Of a stretch of DNA of 64,000 nucleotides, positions 1 to 9,300 are shown one piece after another. The notes under the pieces were generated by a model. The model saw nothing but the letters and a program-made list of their open reading frames with translations. It made no database searches and was not told where the DNA came from. A program made the translations under genes and the position numbers. How positions within the stretch are numbered: position 1 is the stretch's first letter; the number at the start of each line of letters is the position of its first letter. The DNA comes from Actinomyces succiniciruminis (lineage in GTDB: Bacteria; Actinomycetota; Actinomycetes; Actinomycetales; Actinomycetaceae): the NCBI RefSeq assembly GCF_900002405.1, contig NZ_LK995542.1, forward strand, positions 21,562 to 85,561. Direction: 5' to 3'.

Positions 1-696
1 CGCGGCGGGGGCGGCGATGGCGACGGCGAGTGCAACTACCGCCAGCAGCGCACCCGCCCGGGCCACGCCGCGCCGGGTACCCGTAGCGATGCCCGAGTCG
101 GAGTCCTCCAGGGCCTCGGCCACGCGCTCGCGCCGGCCTCGCTGTGCGGCCAGCGCCCACGTCCCGAGCACACCGGTCACAAGCAACGCGCCTATGGCGG
201 CGGGCAGGGGCGCGTCCGCGTCACCCCAGGCGAGGCCGATGGCCGCCGCACCCAGGACTACGAATCCGGCCAGATGGAGCCGGTCCGCCGCGACGGCACG
301 AGTTGCCAGCACCCCACCGGTCAGCCCGGTCAGCCACGGCAGGACCGTCATGGCGGAGAAGGCGGTCAATGGCAGCGGTAGGGTGAGCGCATCGCGCCAC
401 ACGGTGACGGTGGCGGACAGGACCGTATGCACCCCGTGCAGGTTGTGGCCAACGTCGGGCAGCAGCAAGGGGGCGAGCAGCACGTGGGCCGTCGCCGCGA
501 CGGCGAGCGTGGGCAGCGCCGACAGGTGGGCGCGGGCGGTGGCCAGGCCGATGACCACGCCCAGCATGACTCCGACCGCGGCGACGAGCGCGCCGACCGT
601 GGAGCCGAAGGGAACGATGAAGGGCACGGTGCCGATCAGCAGCAGCACGGTGACCAGCAACTGGTAGAGCCAGCGCTTTCCAAGCAGGGTGCTCAT
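1..696 (-). CDS. Transglutaminase-type membrane protein, N-terminal part (cut by window edge)
   Basis: An open frame runs on the minus strand from an ATG at 696 off the left edge with no stop. The 230 or so visible residues are almost entirely hydrophobic helices (starting MSTLLGKRWLYQLLVTV), as in the N-terminal membrane domain of TgpA/DUF3488 transglutaminase-like proteins. The catalytic domain would lie outside the window, so the family call rests mainly on context: it is the last visible gene after MoxR and DUF58, the usual actinobacterial order. Its ATG overlaps the DUF58 stop (ATGA), which suggests translational coupling. Confidence 0.7.
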   Translation of the reverse strand, partial: MSTLLGKRWLYQLLVTVLLLIGTVPFIVPFGSTVGALVAAVGVMLGVVIGLATARAHLSALPTLAVAATAHVLLAPLLLPDVGHNLHGVHTVLSATVTVWRDALTLPLPLTAFSAMTVLPWLTGLTGGVLATRAVAADRLHLAGFVVLGAAAIGLAWGDADAPLPAAIGALLVTGVLGTWALAAQRGRRERVAEALEDSDSGIATGTRRGVARAGALLAVVALAVAIAAPAA

Positions 697-1997
697 ACCG
701 CCCTCCGCATCACCGCGGGGAGCGTCTCCAGGCGGTCCAGGTCGAAGGCGGCGAGAGTGCCCAGGGTGCGGCGTCCGAATGGGCGGGACCCACAGCGCAG
801 TGCAATCACCACCGTGTCCACCGGGGTGATGGTGCGCACGCGCCCCAGCACGGTGTCCTCGCAGCGCTGACCGGTGACCAGCACCATCACGGAGGCCTCC
901 GGGTGGCGGGTCGTGGCTTGTCGGGCCAGCTCGTCGCAGCCGTAGGCGTCGGGTGTCTCCGTCAGCAGGCAGGAGGCGTCCAGCAGGCGCATGCCGGTGG
1001 CGGTCGGCAGCGTCTCGGTTTGAGTGAGGACGGTGACCTCGCGGCCGTCGGAGATGGCGTTCAGTGCCAGTGAGCAGGCCACCGAGATGGCGGTCTCGAA
1101 GTCCTCGGTGGTTTCGTAAGCGTCGGGCCGGGTGTCCAGGAGCACCAGTAGGTTGGCCCGATGCGTCTCCTCGAACTGACGCACCATGAGCCGGCCGGTG
1201 CGGGCCGTGGTGCGCCAGTGGACGTTGCGGCGGTCGTCCCCGGGCACGTAGTCACGCAGTGCATGGAAGGACACGTCAGAACTTGACAGCTCCTGGGTGA
1301 CGGCGCCCTCGACGTCGCGCATGATTCCGCGCAGGGTCACGCCCAGCCGAATCGTGCGCGGATGAATGTGTACGGTCTGCGCCTCGGTGCGATTGCGCTC
1401 GCGGCGCAGTAGGCCGACCGGGTCGGAGTTGACCGAGATGACCGGGCCGACGGTGACGACGCTGCGGCGGGCCGTGGGCAGGATGAAGCCGCGTTCGTGG
1501 TCGCCTCCCGGGGGCAGCGTGGGCACGGCGAATACGGCGTTGGCGGCTCCCACGGGCATCTCCATGCGGGTGGGCAGCAGCGGGTGGCCGGTGGGGTTGT
1601 GCACGGTCACGTGGACGATGGCGTTGTCCCCGACCGTGACGCGCCGCTCGAACAGCTCGTGGTGAACGGTGTGTCCGCCGCGCGGCAGCAGCCACAGCCA
1701 CGCGGTGGCGACGACAACGCCCAGCACCACGGCGGCGGCCCATGCCTCCTGCCAGCCGGCCCGAACCCCGCCGGCGACGCAGATACCCAGCAGCAGCAGA
1801 CACGCCCAGCCGGTTGAGGTGACCACGGCCAGGCTGTGGCGCGTAGCCGTGACCACCCTCCAGCTGCGCCACCGGGAGGTGCCGGAGCGGATCCGGGCGG
1901 TGGCGGTGCGGGCGGTCCGCAGTGTCTCCTGCACGGTGTTATGCATGGCGGAGGGCGTGTCTGCTTGTGTCTGCGGGGGCGAAGCGGGGCTGACCAT
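693..1997 (-). CDS. DUF58 domain protein
   Basis: Predicted membrane-anchored protein of 434 residues. Two hydrophobic helices lie near the N-terminus, followed by a beta-rich stretch and the DUF58 signature (DYVPGDDRRNVHWRTTAR) with a vWA-like continuation (LLVLLDTRPDAY). DUF58 proteins usually accompany MoxR ATPases and are thought to be their vWA-type partners; the molecular role is not settled. The frame is open to 2045, but that start would overlap the upstream MoxR gene by 38 bases. The ATG at 1997, 11 bases after the MoxR stop, is preferred. The 3' end overlaps the next gene by ATGA. Confidence 0.85.
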   Translation of the reverse strand: MVSPASPPQTQADTPSAMHNTVQETLRTARTATARIRSGTSRWRSWRVVTATRHSLAVVTSTGWACLLLLGICVAGGVRAGWQEAWAAAVVLGVVVATAWLWLLPRGGHTVHHELFERRVTVGDNAIVHVTVHNPTGHPLLPTRMEMPVGAANAVFAVPTLPPGGDHERGFILPTARRSVVTVGPVISVNSDPVGLLRRERNRTEAQTVHIHPRTIRLGVTLRGIMRDVEGAVTQELSSSDVSFHALRDYVPGDDRRNVHWRTTARTGRLMVRQFEETHRANLLVLLDTRPDAYETTEDFETAISVACSLALNAISDGREVTVLTQTETLPTATGMRLLDASCLLTETPDAYGCDELARQATTRHPEASVMVLVTGQRCEDTVLGRVRTITPVDTVVIALRCGSRPFGRRTLGTLAAFDLDRLETLPAVMRRAV

Positions 1998-2007
1998 GAG
2001 TGTTCGA

Positions 2008-2970
2008 TCAGCGGGTGGTGGGGGCGGGCACGTCGGCGAGCGCACGGGTGATGACCCCGGCGGCGGTGGCGCCGGAGAAGGCGGCGTCGGGGTCCATGAC
2101 CAGGCGGTGCGCCCATACCACCTCGGCGAGTTCCTTGACGTCGTCCGGCAGCACGTAGGGGCGCCCCTGGGAGGCCGCCCACACGCGTGTCACCCGGGCC
2201 ATGGCGATGGCGCCACGGGTGGATACACCCAGCTGCGTGTCCGGGGATTCGCGGGTGGCCTCCACCAGGGCACCGATGTAATCCAGGATCGAGTCCTCCA
2301 CATGGTTCTGTGACGCGATGTCTGACATGGAGGCGATCGCACCGGAGGTGATGATGGCCTCCAGGCCGCGGGAGCGGTCGGGGTGGTCCGAGCCCGCCAG
2401 GATGTTGGTGAGGGCCTCTCGACTGGGGTAGCCGATAGAGGTCTTCATCAGGAAGCGGTCCAGCTGCGCCTCGGGCAGCCGGTAGGTGCCGGCCTGCTCA
2501 ATGGGGTTCTGGGTGGCGATCACCATAAAGGGACGGCCGGTCTCGTGCTGCACGCCGTCGACGGTGACCGTCGACTCCTCCATGACCTCCAGCAGGGCGG
2601 ACTGGGTCTTGGGGGAGGCGCGGTTGATCTCGTCGGCCAGGACCACGGAGGCGAAGACCGGACCGGGGTGGAACTCCCAGGCGGTGGTCTTCTGGTTGTA
2701 GATGGTGACGCCGGTGATGTCCGACGGCAGCAGGTCCGGGGTGAACTGGATGCGCGAGTGGCTGCCCTGCACGCTGGCGGCCAGGGCACGGGCCAGTGCC
2801 GTCTTGCCGGTGCCGGGGGCGTCTTCCAGCAGGAGGTGCCCCTCGGCGAGCATGGTGGTCAGCGCCAGGCGGATCACGTCTTGCTTGCCGAGTAGGGCCT
2901 CGCCGACGTTGTCCACCACCTTGTCAAAGGTTTCGGCGAACCACGTCGCGTTCTCCTGGGTCATGGGCAT
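2008..2970 (-). CDS. MoxR-family AAA+ ATPase
   Basis: A 320-residue AAA+ ATPase of the MoxR group. The Walker A motif (APGTGKTAL) is at residues 51-59 and Walker B (VVLADEINRA) at about 109-118, followed by the family stretch SPKTQSALLEVMEE and a sensor region (VIATQNPIEQAGTYRLPEA). MoxR ATPases act as chaperone-like remodelling enzymes for vWA-domain partners, here presumably the DUF58 protein encoded next. It lies 70 bases downstream of the giant repeat protein in the same direction. A second ATG six bases into the frame (MTQENATW) is equally possible as the start. Confidence 0.92.
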   Translation of the reverse strand: MPMTQENATWFAETFDKVVDNVGEALLGKQDVIRLALTTMLAEGHLLLEDAPGTGKTALARALAASVQGSHSRIQFTPDLLPSDITGVTIYNQKTTAWEFHPGPVFASVVLADEINRASPKTQSALLEVMEESTVTVDGVQHETGRPFMVIATQNPIEQAGTYRLPEAQLDRFLMKTSIGYPSREALTNILAGSDHPDRSRGLEAIITSGAIASMSDIASQNHVEDSILDYIGALVEATRESPDTQLGVSTRGAIAMARVTRVWAASQGRPYVLPDDVKELAEVVWAHRLVMDPDAAFSGATAAGVITRALADVPAPTTR

Positions 2971-3040
2971 GGGTGTTTGAGTCTCCTAATGAAGTAGTCC
3001 GCTGAGCGGTTGACCGGGTGCGCCTTGCGCTCCGCGGTCG

Positions 3041-6000
3041 TCAGTTGGTGGTGCAGGTAACCGTCTGATTCGGGTTATTGGTGGCGTGCGGGAAGGTGTG
3101 TCGGGCGGTGCCGTCGGAGCCGACGAAGAACTCCTCCGTCCAGGTGGGGTGGGCGCCGTTCGAGTCCTCGTAGCTGTAGCGGCAGTAGACGCGGCTGTCG
3201 GGCTCGAAGCCCCAGACGTCGACCACCAGGTGGTAGCAGGGCGCGTTCCTGCTCAGGCCGCGGGCGTAGTCATCGGCGGTGCAGGTGACGCCCTCGATGC
3301 TCTTGTCGGTGAGGATCGGGAAGGCGTTGTTGGCGGGAATCGGCTTGGTCGTCGGCTGCGGCTGCGGCACCGTGACCGCGTTGGAGCGCACCGTGGTGGA
3401 GACGTTGGACTTGTCGCCGTCCACCACCGTGCGCGCCTCCACGTAGTAGGTGGCGCCCGGAGTCAGGCCGGAGAAGGAGGTGTTGTCATCATCCCAGCCC
3501 TTGACCTGGTTGCCGGCAGAGTCGACCAGGCGGTACTCGATCTGCAGCTCGCCCGCATCCCAGCCGTTGTTGCTGGAGGCGAGGGTGGAGGCGGTGGTGA
3601 TCTTGATTCCGGTAGTGCCGCTGGCCGCGGCCACCGGCGCCGACGGTGCACCGGGCTTGCCGGTGATGCGGAAGCTCTTAGAGCCCGGCGTGGAGGTGGC
3701 CGAGCCGGCCTGGTTGACAGCGGTGACGGTCACCGAGACGGCGTGCGTGCCCGTCCCCAGCGAGACCGGTACGGACACCGAGGTGCTGGCGCCGGCCTTG
3801 ACCGTCTGCATGGCCGAACCGGAGATGGCGACGGTGTAGCTGACGGCGTCACCGTTGCTAGCCGCGGCGCTCCAACTGATGCTCAAGTTGCTTCCGTCCC
3901 AGCCGATGCTGGGTGTGCCCGGTTTGCCCGGGGCGCCGTAGACACTGGCGCTGCCGGCCGACGTGGCCCAGGCGGACTGCCCGGAGCCGGACACGACCGC
4001 CCGCACGCGGGCGGTGTAGTTGCCCGGTTTCAAGGACCCGAAGGTCGCCGAAGTCCCGGAGACCGTCTGGGTGGAGGACACGCTGCCGTCTTGCAGCAGC
4101 TGCACCTCATAGGTGATGGAAACCCCGCTGATGGGGGTGGCTGCGCCCCAGGAGACCGTCACGGAGCCGTTCCCTCCGGTCAGGCTCACGCCGGTGGGTG
4201 CATCCGGGGTGACGGTCAGGGTTACCGGGGCGGAGGCAGCTGAAGGTGCGGAGTCTCCGGCGGCGTTGGTGGCCACCACCTGGAAGGAGTAGGTGCCGCC
4301 CGCCGTCAGGCCGGTGGCGGCGCAGGGGGAGCCGGTGCACCGCCAGGAGCCGGCCCCGTTCACCTCGGTGACGGTGTAACCGGTGATCGCGGAGCCGTTG
4401 TCCGCCCCCGGCACCCAGGACACATTCATGGCGGTGGCGCCGGACGGGCTGGCCGAGGCCCCGGTGGGGGCGTTCGGCACGGCGGTGACCGTGACGGTGA
4501 CCGTGCCGGTGACGGCACGCGAGGCGGAGCCGGTGGCGTCCAGCACCTCGTAGCGGACCACCAGGCGGCCCGCGAAGCCGGCCCCGGGCGTGATGGTGAG
4601 CGTGGTGCCGGAGGTGGTCACGTCCCCGGTGCCGGAGGTGACCTGCGGGGAGCCGGACAGGGTGATCGGCTGATCGGGGAAGGGGTTGGTCACCAGCGTG
4701 GCGACGTCGATGCTGACGGGAGAGCTGTCGGAGGTCAGCACGGCCGGCGCCGTCGTCATCAGCGGCTGGGTGGATTCGGAGACCCGCAGCGGCAGCTGGC
4801 CGATCACCGGGTCGCTATTGCCATCGTCCACCGTCACCGGCAGGGTGCCGGTGGTGCCCGCCGCCGTGCCGGCCTCGGCCGATACCGACACGGTTGAGCC
4901 GGACAACGAGGCGGTGAAGCCGGCGGGGGCGGAACCGATCGAGAAGGAGAGTTCGTCGCCGTCGGCGTCCTGGGTCATTGCCGACAAGTCGACGGTGACG
5001 GCGTCCTCTCCGGCGGCCACGATCACTTCGGTGGGGGTGAAGCCGGGGGGAGTGTTCCCGGTGGCCTCCACCACCACCGGCAGGGTCAGGTTGGAGGACA
5101 GGGCGCCGTCGCCGCCAGAGTCCGTCACCGTCAGGGTCACGGAGGTCTGCCCGGAGAAGCCCGCGGCGGTAGTCAGGTCCAGGGAGGCGCCACCGCCGGA
5201 CACCGCGGCCTCATCCAGACCGGTTCCGGTGCGTACCGTCGCGTCGTCGGCGACCGTGGGCGTCGTGCCGACGCGGGTGAGGATGTAGTCGGCCAGATCC
5301 ACGGTAGTGGTGGCGTCCGCCGGAATGCGTACCGGGATGGCGGCCGAATCCAGCCGCGGGCGCAGGTCGTCGCGGGAGGGGATGACGATGACGGCGTTCC
5401 CGGTCAGCCCGTCCTGGTCGGTAATGGTGTACAGCACCAGGTGCTGCTCGGCGCCGACGCTGACCCGGATGGAGGAGTCGACCACCTCGGCGGTCGGGTC
5501 CGCGGTCGTGACCGTCAGGTCCCAGGGGGAGCCGTCGGCGTCCTGGTCGTTGTCCAGCACGGACACGGTCGCCATGCCGTCGGCGTCCACCTGGTCCACC
5601 GTGACGTAGTCGTCCACGCCGATGGGGCTGATCAGGGGAGCGTCGGCCAGCACCTGGTAGGTGATGGTGCCCACGTCCATGCCGCCGCGTCCGTCGGCGA
5701 CCCGGTAGTGGGCCGTATACACACCCTCCGTGCCGGGCAGGTCTGCCACCGCCCGCCCGGAGCGCATGGAGGTCGTCAGTGCCGGATCATCGCTCAGGGG
5801 AGCGTCCTCCATGGCGAGGGTGTCGCCGTCGGCGTCGAAGTCATTGGAGACGACGTCGGTGACCACGGTGCGGCCGGGCTGGGCCACCACCAGGTCGTCG
5901 GTGGCCACCGGAGCCGTGTTCGTCTCGGGCGCTGCGGCCACGCCCACGCGCACGGTCCCGGTGGCCTGCGCCCCGAAGCGGTCCTCGACCGTGTAGGTGA

Positions 6001-8863
6001 AGGTGTCGGTGCCGGTGGCACCCTCGTGGGGGTTGTAGGTCAGGTAGGTGGAGGCGGCCTCCACGGTTCCCGACGTCGGGGTCTGGGCCAGTCCCACCAG
6101 GCTGACGGAGTCGCCGTCGGGGTCGATCCCGTCCAGCGGCACGGTGATGGCCACCGCCGAGCCGGCGACGGTGCTGGCCTCCAGGCTCTGCGGGACCGGA
6201 GCGGCGTTGGCGGCGTCGTCGCGGGCGCGCACCTCGATGTCGATCTGGCCGAAGGCGCTCTGCCCCTGGGCGTCGGAGACCGTGTAGGACAGGGTCGTGC
6301 GGCCCGGGGTGTCGTCGGCCTTGAAGCGGACCACGTCGCCGCTGGTCCAGGCGGTGCCCAGGTCCGCGCCCGCCACTCCGAGCTCATCCGCGACGCTCAG
6401 GGCCAGTCCCGAGGGGGAGGTGTCGTTGTCCAGTACGGACACGGTCACCACGTCGCCCACGCGCACCACGGCGGAGTCGGGGCTCGCAATCGGCACCTGC
6501 AACTCGGCGGTGGTGACCGGGACCACGGTCATGTGGCCGGTGGCGGAGGCGGTCCCGTTGGAGACCGTGTACTCCACCTCCACACTCTGCCCGATCGCGC
6601 CGGCGGCGGACACCTGCAGCAGGGAGTGGTCCACCACCGTGACGCTCACCCCCGACTGGTCGGGGGCGCTTGCCGACTGCAGCACCAGGACGCCGCCCGC
6701 GGGGTCGAAGTCGTTGTTCAGCGGCGCGACCGTGGCGGAGCCGCCCTCCCGCAGCAGCACGGTGTCGTTCTCCGTGACCGGGGGGACGTCCGGCTCGGAG
6801 GGCTCGACCACGTCTGCGCGCACGATCCCCTGGGCCACGGCGGAGCCGGCGGTGACATCGTAGGTGACGTAGTAGGTGCCGGCCTGCTCGGCGGAGAAGG
6901 TGAAGGTGCCGGCCTGCTGGTTGACCTCCAGGCTCGTGCCGGCGGGAGTCTCCTCCACACCCGCCAGGCTGAGCGGGTCGCCGGTGGGGGAGACGTCGTT
7001 GTCCAGGGGGGAGACCACGGTGGATGTCCCGGCGACCACCAGCACGTGGTCGGCGTTGGCAATGGGGGCGACCGAGTCGGCGGACTGCACGTCCACCGTT
7101 ACGGTGCCAGAGGCGGCCTGCTGCCCGTCGGAGACGACCACGGTCAGGGCGCGGGTGCCGACGGCGCCGGAGGTGTCCCGTACGGTGACGGTGCCCTCAT
7201 TGGTGGTGTGCACGTCGAAGCCCTCGCCCTGTGCGGATACGAGGTAGAGGGTATCGCCATCGGGGTCGAGCCAGTTTCCCAGCACGCCTAGGGATCCGGA
7301 GGCGTCGGCGGCGATCACCAGCGTTGGGGTGGAGATCTGCTCGGGGGCGTTGTTGACGCTCCAGTCGTGTACCTCCACGGTGGCGACCGCGGAGTCGGCG
7401 CCGCCGCGCCCGTCGGAGGCGGTGTAGGGGACGGTATAGGTGCCGGTGGCATCCTCGGGTACGTCGATGCGCAGCGCCAGGCCGGACTGGGAGGAGGCCA
7501 CCTGGGCGGTGCCGGTGTCCCCCGGTTCGGCGCTGAGTACGTCGCCGTCCGGGTCGGAGTCGTTGGCCAGCACCTGCAGCACGGTAGAGCGTCCGGGACG
7601 TACGCCCAGGGTGTCGTCATTGGCCTGGGGCGGGTGGTTCTCCTCGGTGCGTTCGGGCTGAGACTGGGCGTCGGAGGTCTCTGCCGATTCGTCCTTGTCG
7701 TCGGACTGGTCGTCCGTCTGGGAGGTGATATCGGTCCAGTCCTCCACTAGAACCAGATTCTCGTCGGGCAGCCACACGGTTCCCCGGGTGATGTCGTTGA
7801 GGACAATCGCGTCCCGGTTCACACGGAACGTGGGCCGGGAGGAGGAAGCCAGGGCGTCGTCGCTGACGGTTTCCACATCGTCGCCACACTGTCGCAGGAA
7901 GTGGCCGGAGCCGGACCAGGCCCCGTAGAGGCAGTCCCCCAGGCGTACCGGCTGGGCGGCGACGCCGGGAGTTGTCTCTCCGTCGGCAGAGGCCGGGATG
8001 GTGGTGACCGGTGAGCCGTCCAGCGGGACGGACATTATCGCGGTGCGCGAGGCCACCAGGACGGCGTCGGCGCTCGGACCGGGTTGCTGCAGTACCAGGC
8101 CGGAGGCCCCCAGATCCGTGCTCGTCCCGTCCGGCAGGTGCACGATTCCGGTGCCGCGCTCGAGCACCACCGGCTGATCGCCGACGGCGGTGATGGCCAG
8201 GTCAGTGGCGTCGGTGAAGCTCAGTGACTGTGCCGAGGCCTTGCCCCAGCCTGAGTGCTCCGCCGGAACTGTGGTCAGTGTGCCGGACCGGGAGGACACG
8301 GCATACAGGGAGCCGTCGGTGCCGGCCACGGCCACGATGCCGTGCATGCCCTCGATCAGGGTGGGGGCGGCGGCGAGCAGGTCAACCGCGTCGACGGTGG
8401 TGCCGGAGACGGTACCGGCCTCGGCATCCACGGCGAACACCCGGTCCGCGCCCTGCAACACGGTAGTTCCGCCGGTCAGCTGCGTGCTGGTGGATAGTGC
8501 CACCGCAGTGGGGTCCACCGCCGCTACCGAGCCGGCCGCCAGGTCGGGGACGAGTACGTCCTCCCCGCTCTGGGTGACGTCGAAGTCCGCGGAGGCCGTG
8601 CGAATTGAGCCGTCCACCTGCTTGGACGGGTAGTTCAATCGGGCCACCAGGTGCTCCGCGGTACTGGTCACCCACACCCCGCCGTCGTTGAGCGAGACAT
8701 CGGCCTGGGGGACGCCGTCGTGCAGCCAGGCGGCAGTGCCCAGACAGAGCGCGGCCAGGCCCGCCAGGGCGGCAGACAGGCCCCGGCGCCGCCTTCGGGA
8801 CAGCTTGAGGGTTTGCCAGCTGGAGTGGGGGAAACGGCGGTTCGGGGCAGGCATGCCCTTCAC
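3041..8863 (-). CDS. Giant Ig-like/fibronectin type III repeat surface protein
   Basis: A 1940-residue protein with a basic N-terminus and one membrane helix at about 29-47 (LSAALAGLAALCLGTAAWLH). Residues about 50-380 look like a beta-propeller-type region. An acidic linker rich in D, E and S follows. A long series of bacterial cadherin/Ig-like repeats comes next, recognisable by NDSDPDGD, NDFDPAGG and NDQDADGS motifs, then several fibronectin III domains (PNAPTGASAS, PDAPTGVSLT, PGKPGTPSIG). The C-terminal domain of about 75 residues carries several cysteines. It is probably membrane-tethered and extracellular. The start is GTG, overlapping the upstream stop (GTGA); an ATG at 8854 is an alternative. 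Confidence 0.85.
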   Translation of the reverse strand: MKGMPAPNRRFPHSSWQTLKLSRRRRRGLSAALAGLAALCLGTAAWLHDGVPQADVSLNDGGVWVTSTAEHLVARLNYPSKQVDGSIRTASADFDVTQSGEDVLVPDLAAGSVAAVDPTAVALSTSTQLTGGTTVLQGADRVFAVDAEAGTVSGTTVDAVDLLAAAPTLIEGMHGIVAVAGTDGSLYAVSSRSGTLTTVPAEHSGWGKASAQSLSFTDATDLAITAVGDQPVVLERGTGIVHLPDGTSTDLGASGLVLQQPGPSADAVLVASRTAIMSVPLDGSPVTTIPASADGETTPGVAAQPVRLGDCLYGAWSGSGHFLRQCGDDVETVSDDALASSSRPTFRVNRDAIVLNDITRGTVWLPDENLVLVEDWTDITSQTDDQSDDKDESAETSDAQSQPERTEENHPPQANDDTLGVRPGRSTVLQVLANDSDPDGDVLSAEPGDTGTAQVASSQSGLALRIDVPEDATGTYTVPYTASDGRGGADSAVATVEVHDWSVNNAPEQISTPTLVIAADASGSLGVLGNWLDPDGDTLYLVSAQGEGFDVHTTNEGTVTVRDTSGAVGTRALTVVVSDGQQAASGTVTVDVQSADSVAPIANADHVLVVAGTSTVVSPLDNDVSPTGDPLSLAGVEETPAGTSLEVNQQAGTFTFSAEQAGTYYVTYDVTAGSAVAQGIVRADVVEPSEPDVPPVTENDTVLLREGGSATVAPLNNDFDPAGGVLVLQSASAPDQSGVSVTVVDHSLLQVSAAGAIGQSVEVEYTVSNGTASATGHMTVVPVTTAELQVPIASPDSAVVRVGDVVTVSVLDNDTSPSGLALSVADELGVAGADLGTAWTSGDVVRFKADDTPGRTTLSYTVSDAQGQSAFGQIDIEVRARDDAANAAPVPQSLEASTVAGSAVAITVPLDGIDPDGDSVSLVGLAQTPTSGTVEAASTYLTYNPHEGATGTDTFTYTVEDRFGAQATGTVRVGVAAAPETNTAPVATDDLVVAQPGRTVVTDVVSNDFDADGDTLAMEDAPLSDDPALTTSMRSGRAVADLPGTEGVYTAHYRVADGRGGMDVGTITYQVLADAPLISPIGVDDYVTVDQVDADGMATVSVLDNDQDADGSPWDLTVTTADPTAEVVDSSIRVSVGAEQHLVLYTITDQDGLTGNAVIVIPSRDDLRPRLDSAAIPVRIPADATTTVDLADYILTRVGTTPTVADDATVRTGTGLDEAAVSGGGASLDLTTAAGFSGQTSVTLTVTDSGGDGALSSNLTLPVVVEATGNTPPGFTPTEVIVAAGEDAVTVDLSAMTQDADGDELSFSIGSAPAGFTASLSGSTVSVSAEAGTAAGTTGTLPVTVDDGNSDPVIGQLPLRVSESTQPLMTTAPAVLTSDSSPVSIDVATLVTNPFPDQPITLSGSPQVTSGTGDVTTSGTTLTITPGAGFAGRLVVRYEVLDATGSASRAVTGTVTVTVTAVPNAPTGASASPSGATAMNVSWVPGADNGSAITGYTVTEVNGAGSWRCTGSPCAATGLTAGGTYSFQVVATNAAGDSAPSAASAPVTLTVTPDAPTGVSLTGGNGSVTVSWGAATPISGVSITYEVQLLQDGSVSSTQTVSGTSATFGSLKPGNYTARVRAVVSGSGQSAWATSAGSASVYGAPGKPGTPSIGWDGSNLSISWSAAASNGDAVSYTVAISGSAMQTVKAGASTSVSVPVSLGTGTHAVSVTVTAVNQAGSATSTPGSKSFRITGKPGAPSAPVAAASGTTGIKITTASTLASSNNGWDAGELQIEYRLVDSAGNQVKGWDDDNTSFSGLTPGATYYVEARTVVDGDKSNVSTTVRSNAVTVPQPQPTTKPIPANNAFPILTDKSIEGVTCTADDYARGLSRNAPCYHLVVDVWGFEPDSRVYCRYSYEDSNGAHPTWTEEFFVGSDGTARHTFPHATNNPNQTVTCTTN

Positions 8864-9300
8864 CTGCCGGTTGCGCCCGAGTGTGTGGCGATCTCCTGGG
8901 TGAGCATGCGCCGCAGCATGCTGGAGGATGTGGTGGGCGTGTAGGGCAGGTAGACGACGGTCGCGCCGACCTCCGCCATCTGCTGCTCCAATCGGTCGCC
9001 CTTCTCCGTGCCCTGCCAGTCGGTGCCCTTGAACAGGATGTCGAAGGGCTCGCGCTTCCAGGCCAGGCGCTTGTCCTGATCGAAGTCGGGGACGACGGCG
9101 TCGACCACCCGCAGTGCGGCAACCAGTGCCATGCGCTCATCCTGCGGCACGATCGGAGGACGCCCCTTCATGCGCTTGAGGGACTCGTCTGTGGCGACGC
9201 CCGCGATCAGACGGTCGCAGCGGGTGGCGGCCGCGGTGAGGATATTGAGGTGTCCGATGTGCAGCATGTCGAATCCGCCGGGTACGTAGCCGGTGATCAT
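8860..9300 (-). CDS. Glycerol-3-phosphate cytidylyltransferase-like nucleotidyltransferase (TagD/RfaE2 type)
   Basis: A 146-residue nucleotidyltransferase, the normal size for the TagD/RfaE C-terminal family. The nucleotide-binding HIGH motif is at residues 14-17 (GGFDMLHIGHLN) and the second motif, normally ISTT-like, appears as TSSSMLRR near 124-131. Such enzymes make CDP-glycerol or ADP/CDP-activated sugars; the exact substrate cannot be read from the sequence. Its ATG overlaps the upstream TGA by one base and its stop overlaps the GTG of the giant protein, so it sits tightly inside an operon. This suggests the polymer pathway and the surface protein are made together. Confidence 0.85.
   Translation of the reverse strand: MITGYVPGGFDMLHIGHLNILTAAATRCDRLIAGVATDESLKRMKGRPPIVPQDERMALVAALRVVDAVVPDFDQDKRLAWKREPFDILFKGTDWQGTEKGDRLEQQMAEVGATVVYLPYTPTTSSSMLRRMLTQEIATHSGATGR

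Noticed and set aside
5441-7291. A 616-codon open frame on the plus strand opposite the giant repeat protein
   Set aside because: It is a G/V/H/R-rich mirror of a GC-biased repetitive gene, with no ribosome-binding site or domain; the minus-strand frame has clear Ig-like motifs.
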